Positions 1 to 9,483 of a stretch of DNA of 64,000 nt are shown here, one piece after another; the first letter of the stretch is position 1; each line of letters begins with the position of its first letter. The position numbers were made by a program, and so were the translations under genes. Source of the stretch: Aurantibacter crassamenti (lineage in GTDB: Bacteria > Bacteroidota > Bacteroidia > Flavobacteriales > Flavobacteriaceae); contig NZ_JAFBGM010000002.1 of the NCBI RefSeq assembly GCF_016811105.1, positions 558,001 through 622,000 on the forward strand, written 5' to 3'. Below the pieces are notes generated by a model. The model did not search any database. It saw nothing but the letters and a program-made list of their open reading frames with translations, and was not told the DNA's origin.

Positions 1-306
1 AATTTTGATGAACCAGAATACGGACATCAACGCTTGTGGGTTGATGCCTGTAAAGCCGGTTTTGGAAGCGAAGAACATTTAGGCCTTACGTCATCTTTTG
101 ATTACGCGGGTCCTATGACAGAAACTGTACTCATGGGTAATTTAGCAATTCGATCCTATCTTTTACGACGTGAAAACGAAGAAAAGAAAATGGAATTTTT
201 TGGTCGTAAAAAATTACTTTGGGATGGTGAAAATATGCGTATTACCAACTTTGAAGAAGCCAACCAATTCGTTGGCAGAACCTATAGAAAAGGTTTCGAA
301 GTGTAA
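1..306 (+). CDS. Gfo/Idh/MocA-family oxidoreductase, C-terminal fragment
   Basis: Frame 1 is open from the first base to a TAA at 304–306, so this is the 3' end of a gene that begins upstream. The 101 visible residues resemble the C-terminal part of flavobacterial Gfo/Idh/MocA NAD(P)-dependent sugar or inositol dehydrogenases, with a stretch near the start (GFGSEEHLGL, then MTETVLMGNLAIRS) and a closing NFEEANQFV segment. The NAD-binding Rossmann domain lies outside the window, so cofactor and substrate cannot be read. A strong hairpin terminator follows at once. The family call is by recognition of the tail only. Confidence 0.7.
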   Translation, partial: NFDEPEYGHQRLWVDACKAGFGSEEHLGLTSSFDYAGPMTETVLMGNLAIRSYLLRRENEEKKMEFFGRKKLLWDGENMRITNFEEANQFVGRTYRKGFEV

Positions 307-336
307 AGTATTTTATTAAAATTAGAATTTATTTAG

Positions 337-385
337 CGTACCATTCGACAACAAAATAAGGTTGTTTAATGGTACGTTTTTATTT
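337..385 (+). terminator. Rho-independent terminator after the oxidoreductase gene
   Basis: A long inverted repeat pairs 337–345 with 368–376 (CGTACCATT/AATGGTACG) and, after a 2-nt internal loop, 348–352 with 361–365. The apical loop is 8 nt, and a T-rich run follows from 377. It separates the upstream oxidoreductase from the EPS block starting at 572. Confidence 0.8.
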
Positions 386-571
386 GACAAAATGCGGTAT
401 TATTATATCAAATTATACATTGCATTATTAAATAATTTGTTGGCACAATCAATTATAGATTTAAAAAGCACTTAAACAGCTGTTAATTAGATAATTATTG
501 TTTTCTATATACTTGAATTTAGAAGCTATTTATGCAATAATAACTTCTTTATTTTGTTATAATTTCCTACA

Positions 572-3500
572 ATGAAAACAATACAAAATACAAATACTTT
601 ATTAATTCTAGCGCTTATAATTGGCCTTGCATTCCATGGTACAAGTATATTCTTTACACTTGAGTATACTTATGATGCATTAATACACCTTTTTTTTGCT
701 AGTCACTATGCCATAGACTGGTTTGAACCATGGGACTATCACTGGTATACCGGTTTTACAGTGCAATCTTATCCACCATTAATTCACCAAACAATAGGTT
801 TGCTTTCAAAAGTTGGTGGTCTTAAATTTGGAATGTTTACGGTAGCTATTGTCGGTATTCTATTATTTATAACCGGAGTATATAGATTTGCTGCATTTAT
901 GACGGGCAACAGAAGAGTTGCCGGCTATACTGCATTATTAGCAGTATTTTCATCAACTTTTATTGAAACCCTTCATATTTTTGGTCAATTACCTAGTATT
1001 TGCGCGTTATCTATTCTATTACATGTAATGCCCGAAATATACCTATGGACAAAAACAGGTAAATATAAATTTCTGGTATCATCGCTTTCACTAATTGCGG
1101 TTACGGTTACTTCGCACCATGTAACACCAATTTTTGGTATGGTCTTTTTTATTTTTCCATTGTTAGGTATGGCCGTTATGGATTCTGCTGCTGAGCAAGT
1201 GAATAATATTAAAGACGTTAGATTTAAAACTTTTTATAAGGCCTTTAAAAAGTGTTTTTGGCGTATAGTTATTTTTGGAGGAGCATCTTTAGTTCTTATT
1301 ATCACCTGTATTTTACCATATTGGTATAACTCCAAAAAAAACCCAATAACACAAGTTCCTATTCCACATGGTTCTCGAGATAATTTTTTAGAAGTTACCT
1401 CTTCTGGTCTGGTATTTTTTGTAATTCCATGGGGCATCTTACTTTTTATTTTGCCATACCTATTTTATCGTTTCTATAGTAAAAGGTATATGTTTTTTGG
1501 TATGTCATTTACAATGCTAACAATTTTAGGAACTGGAGGAACTACGCCAATACCTTTAAAACTTTTGGGTGAGACTGCTTTTAATATTCTTACGTTAGAT
1601 AGGTTTACACTGTGGGCTACCATTATGGCACTTCCAATATTTGGTGAATTTGCATACAGATTAGTTGAAGGCGATTTAAAAGAAAGAATTCATGGCATGT
1701 TTGGTCGTCTGTATCACAGAATTTTAGGCGGCACAATAGCAGGAGGTCTATTATTAATGGTCGGATTTACAATTACGCTCGGGTACTTTAGACCCTCTCA
1801 GCCCGCCCAAATAAAAATGTTACCCATTGTAAATTTTCTAAGTCAAGATTCACATGATTCATGGCGCTATTTACCTTTAGGCTTTGGCGACCAGATGGCT
1901 TGGTTATCTGCTCAAACAATGGCCATGACTGTAGATGGTAATTACCATTCAGCAAGAAGATTACCAGAACTTACAACGAGAGCAATAGAACGTATAGAAA
2001 ATTCTAAATTTAGAGGAGTTGAAGGTATAGGTTCGTTACAACAATTTTTAACAGTACCAGAAAAATATAATCTTAAATATATATTTTCAAATGATAAATT
2101 CTACGACCCAATTCTATATTTCTGTGGTTGGCAACGATTACAACAATTAGAAAATGGTATAATGGTTTGGGAAAAACTGAACGTACCACCCTTACCAGAA
2201 ATACTACCTAAAGAACAAACTCCTTTATTTTTAAATATTTTATGGGGATTTATACCGCTATCTACAGTAGTATTTGCTTTTGCCATTAACATTATGATGC
2301 TATGGTTAAAAAAGCTAAAATTACGAAAGGGAGAGCTTCCAAATTTCATGAAGCTATCTGTTTCCTACTCTCATTTTCCAAAAAATTTAATTATAATAAA
2401 CCATGTATGGGCAATTATAGTTTTGTGCAGTCTCTTCTTTGGTTTATACACATTTTATGTAAAGAATACTGCACAACTTTCACCTAATAATGTTGTGCAA
2501 TCCTATTACGATGCAATAGACTTTAAAGAGTTTGAAAGAGCTCACTCCTACCTTGACCCTAACGCGAATTTATCAATAGATCAATATATGCTGGAAGTTT
2601 CAGTTACCGATGGCATATTGAGTTCATATGCAAAACTAGATTCAATTGGTATTGAGTTAAGTGATGTTACTAACTTAAGTGCAAAAGCAAAGGTATCAAC
2701 ACAATGGATAACACCATTAGAAAAAATAAGCAAGAATTATTTTCATGAGTTAGTAAAAATAGCAAACAAGTGGTACATAAAAACTAAGAAAAAGGATAGT
2801 GATATTCCTCCTGATCAATTATTTACTGAAAACACAACAACTTTTTACAATCACGGACGACGTAAAATTACCACACAACAAACACACCATGAAGATGTCT
2901 TAAAACAACCAGTACTCGAAATATTAAGTGCAAAATTGGTAAAATATAATGGACAATATAGTATAATAGGCGAATTGCAGAATGTAGACGATGTACCGGC
3001 CGATGTTGTTATTAAGGCAACATTATATAATGATTTAAATAAAGAGCTCGCAGTTTACAATGCTAAGTTTCATGTGAAGCACAAATTAATGCCAAAAGAA
3101 ACAACACCATTTAAGGTAAATTTTGAGGGCATTGCTTGGTCATCAACTAAAGACACCATGCCACCAACTTTTAACCCTGATGAGTTTACCCCCATTGCTT
3201 TAGATGAACAACCCATAAAATTTAACCTTCAAACAGCAGGAAATGTTGCAAATACCGATTTATATAAGCGTGTGGCCCTTCAAAATTTAGAATTTACTAA
3301 TTATGGAATAAACGGTGTTCTTTATAATAGTGGAATACAAGAAGTAACAATTCCACAGCTTCTAATTTCTTATTATAATGAAGAACATGAATTACTTTGG
3401 GTTGATCACCAGTTTATGACCGAAGGTATTCGAGTACAACGGAAGCAATTTTTCACCTATTTACCATTAGAAATTGATTGTATAAAGGTAATTGAAAGCA

Positions 3501-3667
3501 GTTTAGAAAATTGCTATGTAAATGGACTTCCAAATGCTTCAATTACAAAAAAGGTCTTCCCCAATAGAGAATATGAACATAGCCATGCACAAGAGCAGCA
3601 ATATAACGGTACGGGATTTTCATTTATAAAATTTGATATCAACTCCTATATAGGTAACCCGAAATAG
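572..3667 (+). CDS. Large polytopic membrane protein, PTPS-related/GT-C-like, possible EPS assembly component
   Basis: This 1031-residue protein has about ten or more hydrophobic segments over residues 8–640 and a soluble C-terminal part. The N-terminal region (aromatic and proline-rich loops around residues 45–75, HH near 183) recalls the membrane proteins called 6-pyruvoyl-tetrahydropterin-synthase-related, whose layout resembles GT-C glycosyltransferases. After the last membrane segment (about 612–636) come an NTF2-like stretch (about 650–770) and an FxLYD-like beta domain (about 820–900). It is the first gene of a plus-strand block; the next gene starts 1 nt after its stop. A role in polysaccharide polymerisation or modification is inferred from neighbours. 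No catalytic motif is certain. Confidence 0.6.
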   Translation: MKTIQNTNTLLILALIIGLAFHGTSIFFTLEYTYDALIHLFFASHYAIDWFEPWDYHWYTGFTVQSYPPLIHQTIGLLSKVGGLKFGMFTVAIVGILLFITGVYRFAAFMTGNRRVAGYTALLAVFSSTFIETLHIFGQLPSICALSILLHVMPEIYLWTKTGKYKFLVSSLSLIAVTVTSHHVTPIFGMVFFIFPLLGMAVMDSAAEQVNNIKDVRFKTFYKAFKKCFWRIVIFGGASLVLIITCILPYWYNSKKNPITQVPIPHGSRDNFLEVTSSGLVFFVIPWGILLFILPYLFYRFYSKRYMFFGMSFTMLTILGTGGTTPIPLKLLGETAFNILTLDRFTLWATIMALPIFGEFAYRLVEGDLKERIHGMFGRLYHRILGGTIAGGLLLMVGFTITLGYFRPSQPAQIKMLPIVNFLSQDSHDSWRYLPLGFGDQMAWLSAQTMAMTVDGNYHSARRLPELTTRAIERIENSKFRGVEGIGSLQQFLTVPEKYNLKYIFSNDKFYDPILYFCGWQRLQQLENGIMVWEKLNVPPLPEILPKEQTPLFLNILWGFIPLSTVVFAFAINIMMLWLKKLKLRKGELPNFMKLSVSYSHFPKNLIIINHVWAIIVLCSLFFGLYTFYVKNTAQLSPNNVVQSYYDAIDFKEFERAHSYLDPNANLSIDQYMLEVSVTDGILSSYAKLDSIGIELSDVTNLSAKAKVSTQWITPLEKISKNYFHELVKIANKWYIKTKKKDSDIPPDQLFTENTTTFYNHGRRKITTQQTHHEDVLKQPVLEILSAKLVKYNGQYSIIGELQNVDDVPADVVIKATLYNDLNKELAVYNAKFHVKHKLMPKETTPFKVNFEGIAWSSTKDTMPPTFNPDEFTPIALDEQPIKFNLQTAGNVANTDLYKRVALQNLEFTNYGINGVLYNSGIQEVTIPQLLISYYNEEHELLWVDHQFMTEGIRVQRKQFFTYLPLEIDCIKVIESSLENCYVNGLPNASITKKVFPNREYEHSHAQEQQYNGTGFSFIKFDINSYIGNPK

Positions 3668-3668
3668 A

Positions 3669-4895
3669 ATGAACCTAAAATATTTTATACTCATAATTCT
3701 ATTCCAACTTTCTTGTTCACGGGAACAGGTAAGCATAACCCATGCTGAAAATTTTAGGCCCCAGATTATTTCAAACAAAACAATTTATGAAGCAGGAGAA
3801 ACAATATCACTTGAATTTAAAACAAATGGTGAGGTGGATGCCAAGATACTACTAAAAAATGCCTACGGAAGTTCTTTAATTGCTCCTGAATTAAATAATA
3901 ACAATATTGTTTTTAAAGTACCTGTAAACTATAGAAAAAAAGCAGGTATATGTAATTGGGTATTAATTGTTAATGGAAAATCCGTAACCAAAGGTGAATT
4001 ACAAATTTTGCCCAAGTCTAAAGCAAAACCAACATTAGAAACCTACTTTGGCCCAAGAAGTATTACTGCCGGTATTAGTGATTATTCTATGTTAGTTTGC
4101 GTAACAACGGATATTTACGACAATGTTTTTCCAGAAGGTACAGATGTATTATTTAGGTCTCAGTTTTTAAATACAATTTCTGAAAATACGATTACGTCCA
4201 AAGATTTAATTTCATGGAAAAATATTCCTACAACCAAAAAAGCAGGTAGAATATTAGTAAATACTTCGTTTAAAGAAGTAACATCCTCCGAATTAACCTC
4301 TATTGTTTTTCCTTCAAATGCTGTAAAGTTCATGATAAAAGCAGACCGTAATCATAACTATGCCGATGGCAATCAGATTATTAAATTTCAAACGGATGTA
4401 ATACTCGACAAGTATAAAAATATTGTAAGCGACGGTACTATGGTAAACTTTATTGTTGAAAATACGCATGGTGCTTTATTAAATACTGTTGCACCAACCA
4501 TTCGTGGTATTGCAAGTGCGTCTATACTACATCCATCAGAAAAAGATGATTGGAAAATAACGGCTTATGTAACAGGAGCTGCAAAAAGTAATACTATAAC
4601 TGCAAAATTTAAAACTGCAATAAAAGATTACGAAGTAATTTTTTCAGAATCAAATCGATCTATCACAATTGGACCATTAACAAGTTTTATGCAGCAATTG
4701 ATACCCGATGGAATTTTAATTCAATTAGAAATTTATAATAAATCTGGTAAACATTTAGAAACAAAAAAGGTTAGTTCTATAAAAGGGTTTGGCCATATAA
4801 ATCTAGAGAAAGAATATCATCCTAATGGAGATTATCATTTAAAATTAAAAGCAGCTGGTATACATAAAGAATTTGATTTAACACTAGATGAATAA
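3669..4895 (+). CDS. Lipoprotein with Ig-like/Big1-like beta domains
   Basis: The 408-residue product begins with a short signal peptide ending in a lipobox (LSCS, Cys near residue 16), so it should be lipidated. The rest is beta-rich and looks like successive Ig-like domains. Residues about 225–315 resemble an invasin/intimin-type Big1 domain (ADGNQII, then a conserved polar turn and a GIA motif). The gene starts 1 nt after the preceding stop and overlaps the next gene by 8 nt, so the three genes are probably translated from one mRNA. An envelope scaffold role in EPS assembly is inference. No enzymatic motif was found. Confidence 0.65.
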   Translation: MNLKYFILIILFQLSCSREQVSITHAENFRPQIISNKTIYEAGETISLEFKTNGEVDAKILLKNAYGSSLIAPELNNNNIVFKVPVNYRKKAGICNWVLIVNGKSVTKGELQILPKSKAKPTLETYFGPRSITAGISDYSMLVCVTTDIYDNVFPEGTDVLFRSQFLNTISENTITSKDLISWKNIPTTKKAGRILVNTSFKEVTSSELTSIVFPSNAVKFMIKADRNHNYADGNQIIKFQTDVILDKYKNIVSDGTMVNFIVENTHGALLNTVAPTIRGIASASILHPSEKDDWKITAYVTGAAKSNTITAKFKTAIKDYEVIFSESNRSITIGPLTSFMQQLIPDGILIQLEIYNKSGKHLETKKVSSIKGFGHINLEKEYHPNGDYHLKLKAAGIHKEFDLTLDE

Positions 4896-6420
4896 GCTTA
4901 CAAAAACTATATACAGGGTATTATTAATTGCTTCATTTTTAGCAATCAATGCGCTAATACTATCAGGTATAAGTGCAGTATTGTCATATTTAAACACAGG
5001 TGCCGATAAGTCTTCTATGCTGCATCTGGAAGTACCAATGGACAAGGTTTATTCACCAAAAGTAACTTGGAAAATTTCCAATAACCCAGGACGAACAATG
5101 GAAAAACAAACTTTAGCTGAAATTGAAGGTGATTATTTAAATGCCTGGCATGTTCGAAATATTGCTTTCAAAAAAAATGACAGATATGGTGTTTCCGACT
5201 TTTATACGGATAGTGCCAAACAAAGAGTTTTTGAACATATAGAACTAAATAAAAAAAATAAAAATTGGTTTAAGTCAACAACATTAGAACATTTTCCAGA
5301 GCTAAACTTTTATAGTGAGGATGGTACTCTTGTAGTTTTTACTGATAAGAATGTTGAACGTTATCAAGAAACCTATCAAAACGATTCATTACTATATCAA
5401 CAAAAAGATACCACCAATTACAAGGTAATGATGTTGTTAGAAGATGGATTCTGGAGAATAAGACATTTCAATCAAATTGAAAATAGTAAAATTATTAAAC
5501 CAAGTATTAACCGAAATATCAAACCTATTTTATCAAGTATTGATAAAATCAAAGGGATTAATTATTACCCACAAAAATCACCCTGGGACACTTTTGGTAA
5601 AAGTTTTAATGATAGTATCATAAGTAATGATTTTAATATCATTAACGAAATGGGGCTAAATACCATACGTATTTTTATTCAGTATGAAGATTTTGGTAAA
5701 GCAAATGTAAAATCTAATAAATTAGAGAAATTAAAAAAAGTGTTGGATGCAGCATCAAGACATAAATTAAAAGTAATTATTACGCTTTTTGATTTCTACG
5801 GTGATTATGATGTAACAAATTGGACTCTCACACAAAGACATGCCGAAACCATTGTTACTGCAGTTAAAAATCATCCTGCACTTTTGGGCTGGGACATAAA
5901 AAATGAACCTGACTTAGATTTTAATTCAAGAGGTCGCCAAAGTGTACTTTCCTGGCTTAATGAAATGAATACTAAAATTAAGCAATGGGACCCCAATCAT
6001 CCTATTACTATTGGTTGGTCGAGCCCTGAAGCAGCTATAAATTTGGCAAATGAGGTTGATTATGTTTCGTACCACTACTATAGGGAACCACATAATTTTA
6101 TAATTGCGCACAATCAACTAAAGTCAGTTGTAACAGACAAACCTGTAGTGCTACAAGAATATGGTTATTCTTCTTACGATGGCTTTTGGAATATGTATTT
6201 GGGTAGCGATAAAAAACAGATTCAGTATTATACTACCATGCAACAACAATTAGTAGATGAAAAAGTTCCCTTTGTTTTTTGGACACTTTATGATTTTGAA
6301 AAAGTGCCTACTGACGTCGCAGGAAGTTTACCCTGGAGAACTAGAAAGCAACATTTCTTTGGTTGTATAGATTTAAATGGAAATAAAAAATCAGTTTACG
6401 AAATTCTTAAACAACCTTAA
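4888..6420 (+). CDS. Membrane-anchored GH5-like glycoside hydrolase
   Basis: This 510-residue protein has one N-terminal membrane segment (about residues 9–33), an N-terminal domain of unknown fold to about residue 215, and a TIM-barrel glycosidase domain from about 220. The barrel shows clan GH-A hallmarks: WDIKNEP places the putative acid/base at Glu340, a Tyr-His pair lies at 395–396, and LQEYG places the nucleophile at Glu424. A conserved Trp (FWTLYDF) lies near 465. Such membrane-tethered hydrolases often accompany polysaccharide synthesis machines as editing or release enzymes, a role I infer here. It overlaps the lipoprotein gene by 8 nt and is followed by a terminator. Substrate is unknown. 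Confidence 0.8.
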   Translation: MNKLTKTIYRVLLIASFLAINALILSGISAVLSYLNTGADKSSMLHLEVPMDKVYSPKVTWKISNNPGRTMEKQTLAEIEGDYLNAWHVRNIAFKKNDRYGVSDFYTDSAKQRVFEHIELNKKNKNWFKSTTLEHFPELNFYSEDGTLVVFTDKNVERYQETYQNDSLLYQQKDTTNYKVMMLLEDGFWRIRHFNQIENSKIIKPSINRNIKPILSSIDKIKGINYYPQKSPWDTFGKSFNDSIISNDFNIINEMGLNTIRIFIQYEDFGKANVKSNKLEKLKKVLDAASRHKLKVIITLFDFYGDYDVTNWTLTQRHAETIVTAVKNHPALLGWDIKNEPDLDFNSRGRQSVLSWLNEMNTKIKQWDPNHPITIGWSSPEAAINLANEVDYVSYHYYREPHNFIIAHNQLKSVVTDKPVVLQEYGYSSYDGFWNMYLGSDKKQIQYYTTMQQQLVDEKVPFVFWTLYDFEKVPTDVAGSLPWRTRKQHFFGCIDLNGNKKSVYEILKQP

Positions 6421-6422
6421 AC

Positions 6423-6458
6423 AAAAAGGGAGTAACTCTATAGCTACTCCCCTTTTTT
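6423..6458. terminator. Bidirectional intrinsic terminator between converging EPS blocks
   Basis: A hairpin pairs GGGAGTA (6428–6434) with TACTCCC (6445–6451). It has five A's on the left and six T's on the right, so it can end transcription from both the plus-strand block (stop at 6420) and the minus-strand block (stop at 6475). Confidence 0.85.
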
Positions 6459-6474
6459 AACACTAACCTTAATT

Positions 6475-7713
6475 TTAAATATATTGCGATTCTAATTCTT
6501 TTATATTCTTAGGTAATTCAAGTTCAAACCCTTCAGACTTTGAAAGTTTAATTGCCTTAAAATACTCCACATACATTCTTGTGATTTCAGACATTGGTAA
6601 AGAGCATGCAGCTCTGTAATTCGTTTTACCTAATTCTATTCTATAGCTATCATTTGTTATAATTTTTTCAATAGCATCGGCTAAAGAAGTAGTATCAATT
6701 GGGTTAAAAAATTCTCCGATATACCCTTCTTCCCTAACAAGAATACTTAGGTCGCCTAAGTCTGGTAAAACTACTGCATTTCCATAACTACCAGCTTGAT
6801 GTAAAACACCAGAACTTCCGGTTGTTGATGTATATGGAAATACTGTTACAGCACTTTCTCCAAATAAACTTGGTACATCTTCTTCGGCAACATATCCGGT
6901 AAATCTAATTTGAGATACATGACTGTATTTTTCTTTCATCGATTCTAAATAACCCGGAGTATTCGGACTATCTGTACCCGCAATAACAATTTCAATATCT
7001 TCAGAAGATCTTGCTCTTATTAATTCTACAGCCTCTATTAAAATTTCTACTTTCTTATAGGTGCCAAACTTGCCAAAAGCCATGACTTGTTTAGGGCCTT
7101 CTGGCAATTGATAACTAGGCTCTGGTGGTGTTTCAAAAGAACCATGTGGAATTAATGCAATATTACGAGCTTTATATTTTTTTTCTAAAATTGTAACATA
7201 CTTACTAATAGTTACTGCAAGTATATCCGAAGCTAAAACAAAACGTGTTAAGGTAGTACCTATAAAGTTGTATGCTTTTTGCAATAGTCTATTTTTTGTA
7301 AATCCTGCATTTTCAAGATCAACTTGCTCAAGTATATTATGAAGTAATGAAATGGTTGGTATGCCTTTAAATTTGCAATACATTGGTAACATTAATCCTA
7401 ATGCAGCGGGAATCTTTTTATCCCCAAACTTTAAAAATTGTAAATTAAATAAAACGGCATCAGGTTTTGTTTTGGAAATAGTTCTACTAATACTTAGCAA
7501 ATTTGTGTAACTATTAAACCTCCAACTTTGCTCAACAGTAATCTTACATCCTTCTTCCTCAAATTCTAGATCTTTTGGTTCTTCAGTATAGTCAGTTATT
7601 AAGACTAATTCTGTTACTTCATCTTGAAGTCGAAAATGTTTAACTAAATAATACGCATACTCTGTTAGAGTAACTTTACTTGGCGGATAGGCAGTAACTA
7701 ATGCTAATTTCAT
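6475..7713 (-). CDS. Family 4 (GT-B) glycosyltransferase
   Basis: The 412-residue protein has the two-domain GT-B layout of retaining GT4 enzymes. It starts with a Rossmann-like strand and loop (ALVTAYPPSK), has the domain linker and donor-site region at about 208–220 (VMAFGKFGTYKK), and a nucleotide-sugar binding segment at about 306–320 (TTGSSGVLHQAGSYG). The usual E-x7-E glutamates are not obvious. It has no signal peptide or clear membrane helix, so it should act in the cytoplasm or at the membrane face. It is the last gene of the minus-strand block, 20 nt after the flippase gene. Pairing with a flippase and a TPR porin recalls PelF in Pel loci, by analogy only. Confidence 0.85.
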   Translation of the reverse strand: MKLALVTAYPPSKVTLTEYAYYLVKHFRLQDEVTELVLITDYTEEPKDLEFEEEGCKITVEQSWRFNSYTNLLSISRTISKTKPDAVLFNLQFLKFGDKKIPAALGLMLPMYCKFKGIPTISLLHNILEQVDLENAGFTKNRLLQKAYNFIGTTLTRFVLASDILAVTISKYVTILEKKYKARNIALIPHGSFETPPEPSYQLPEGPKQVMAFGKFGTYKKVEILIEAVELIRARSSEDIEIVIAGTDSPNTPGYLESMKEKYSHVSQIRFTGYVAEEDVPSLFGESAVTVFPYTSTTGSSGVLHQAGSYGNAVVLPDLGDLSILVREEGYIGEFFNPIDTTSLADAIEKIITNDSYRIELGKTNYRAACSLPMSEITRMYVEYFKAIKLSKSEGFELELPKNIKELESQYI

Positions 7714-7733
7714 TTGGGTTGATTTTTATATTG

Positions 7734-8993
7734 TTATAAGGAAATACTTTTATTATCACGTTTAGTATTTTTAAATAAAAAGAATAAAACTTGAGCAATT
7801 AATAATACCACCATAGCTATTATTTGAACCTGAACTACCATAGTTAAACTGCTATGAAAAAATGTAATTAATACAACTTGTGACATCCCTAATAAACCAG
7901 AAAGCACAACGGGCGCGTATTGATTTAATGAAAGAAAATAGTAAGCGAAAATATTAGAAATTGCGAATAATGAGGTTGCCAAAGCATATTGCCACAATAA
8001 GTGGGCTACAGAAATATATGCACTGCCAAACATCATATTAATAATCGTTTCAGGCATAAGATAACAGGCAATTACAATTAATGTAGATAAGCTTCCAATG
8101 AAAAATACATACTTAAAAAGTACTGGTGCTGTAGATTCGCCATCTTTATGTTTTTGCATAACAGTTGGCATTAAAAGCATCACGAACATCCAAGCTACAA
8201 AATAAACCACACGGCCAATTAAAGCTAAAGAGGCATATAAACCAGCATCAATTGAATTGAAAAAATGTTTTACAAGTAGAACATCACTATTGTTAATAAT
8301 TATTTGGGTTAACTCATAACCAGCAGTTAAGCCGATAAAAATCCAAACCTTTTTAAGTTCATCTCCTTTAAGTTGATTTTTTGAAAAGATTTGAATGGAA
8401 TTTAAATTAGATGGTATTAAACCGAAAACAAATGATAATCCAATACCTATAGCAATTAATATACCTGGTTCTAGGGGTAAAAACCATAAAAATGCAAAAG
8501 TCAGAATTAATCTACTCCACATTTCGGTCTGATAGGTACCCGCTAGTTTGGTAAATTCTTGTTTACCTTGAAATCTGCCTCGGTTAACACTCATAACAAA
8601 ATATAGTGGTGTTCCAATAGCGAATATTACAAACATCCAATGATTTTGTGTATGAAAAATTTGCTGTAAATATTTTGAAAAAAAGAGAATAACTGATCCC
8701 GATATTACACCAAAAATTAATGCATATTTATACATCGTATTTTTAAATGCAGACCAATTATCACCTGAAAAAAGTACAGCAAACCTGGTTGTAGCCAACT
8801 GAAAAGTCATACCTACAAACGACAAAACTAAAAGTAGTGTTACGAGTAATGCAGCATCGGCAAATGCTTCAGGTCCTAATAATCTACCTAATAATAAATT
8901 ATACAAGTAGTTACCCCCATTAACAATGAGGGCACTACCCATAAACAATTGTTGCGGGGAAATTTTTTTTAAAGCTAGTCTAAACGCGATCAT
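7734..8993 (-). CDS. Wzx-like polysaccharide flippase (MOP superfamily)
   Basis: The 419-residue protein is almost wholly hydrophobic, with about 12 predicted membrane helices, and matches the oligosaccharide-flippase pattern of the MOP superfamily. The N-terminal segment has the family's GxxxYNLLLGRLLGPEAF signature (about residues 26–44). It should move a lipid-linked glycan or a growing polymer across the inner membrane. Its start overlaps the upstream STAS gene by 14 nt, implying translational coupling. The neighbouring GT4 and TPR-porin genes make an EPS export role likely; the substrate is unknown. Confidence 0.85.
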   Translation of the reverse strand: MIAFRLALKKISPQQLFMGSALIVNGGNYLYNLLLGRLLGPEAFADAALLVTLLLVLSFVGMTFQLATTRFAVLFSGDNWSAFKNTMYKYALIFGVISGSVILFFSKYLQQIFHTQNHWMFVIFAIGTPLYFVMSVNRGRFQGKQEFTKLAGTYQTEMWSRLILTFAFLWFLPLEPGILIAIGIGLSFVFGLIPSNLNSIQIFSKNQLKGDELKKVWIFIGLTAGYELTQIIINNSDVLLVKHFFNSIDAGLYASLALIGRVVYFVAWMFVMLLMPTVMQKHKDGESTAPVLFKYVFFIGSLSTLIVIACYLMPETIINMMFGSAYISVAHLLWQYALATSLFAISNIFAYYFLSLNQYAPVVLSGLLGMSQVVLITFFHSSLTMVVQVQIIAMVVLLIAQVLFFLFKNTKRDNKSISL

Positions 8994-9282
8994 TGCTTAA
9001 TATATATGAGGTCTTGGTTTGCTTCATAATACCCGAAATGTTTTGATTCTGTCTTCCTATAATTTGAATTCCTTTATTCTTTTCAAGAAAATCTAGATAA
9101 AAGCGTTCTATAGCTAAAGCACTATCCGACTCTAATAAGGTTACATTCTCTAAGTTGAGAATCACATTATCAAAATCATTTAAAAAGCTTTCAAGGTGAT
9201 TTTTTAAAGTCAATGTATTTTCAGAAGTAAGCTCTCCTAAAACCTTTAACATTTGGTTGTCTAATTTTAACTGTAATGCCAT
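8980..9282 (-). CDS. STAS-domain protein (anti-sigma-factor-antagonist-like)
   Basis: This 100-residue protein fits a single STAS domain: a short beta hairpin, an alternating beta/alpha body, and the segment NVTLLESDS at about 46–54, where STAS proteins carry the DS(S/T)G phosphorylation loop. Asp53-Ser54 would be the equivalent pair, but the usual glycine after it is missing. STAS proteins are switched by serine phosphorylation or act as docking modules. No kinase or phosphatase of the RsbW/SpoIIE type is visible nearby. Overlap with the flippase gene suggests it regulates or docks with the EPS machinery. Confidence 0.75.
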   Translation of the reverse strand: MALQLKLDNQMLKVLGELTSENTLTLKNHLESFLNDFDNVILNLENVTLLESDSALAIERFYLDFLEKNKGIQIIGRQNQNISGIMKQTKTSYILSNDRV

Positions 9283-9436
9283 AATTATTTTATTAAGATT
9301 AAGTACACTTATATTACTAATTTTCGAAATTCATTTAATCCAAAAACGCATCAGCAAACCGATACAGTTTACTTAATAATTTTTTATGAATATTATCTAT
9401 TTTTAATTAAGTGACTTACCCAAAGATTAGCAAATA

Positions 9437-9450
9437 ATTAGGCCCCTAAT
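9437..9450. promoter_or_regulatory. Inverted repeat in the 201-bp gap upstream of the STAS gene
   Basis: ATTAGG and CCTAAT form a 6-bp inverted repeat separated by 2 nt between the REC-GT2 stop and the STAS start. It could be an operator or the stem of a weak hairpin. No T-run follows, so I do not call it a terminator. Confidence 0.2.
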
Positions 9451-9483
9451 GATAATTTCATTAAATAAAACCAGGTAGTGTAA

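Noticed and set aside
337-385. CCATTCG near the first terminator looks like a LytTR half-site
   Set aside because: It is one arm of a hairpin with a T-run directly after a stop codon and has no second copy at 21-bp spacing.
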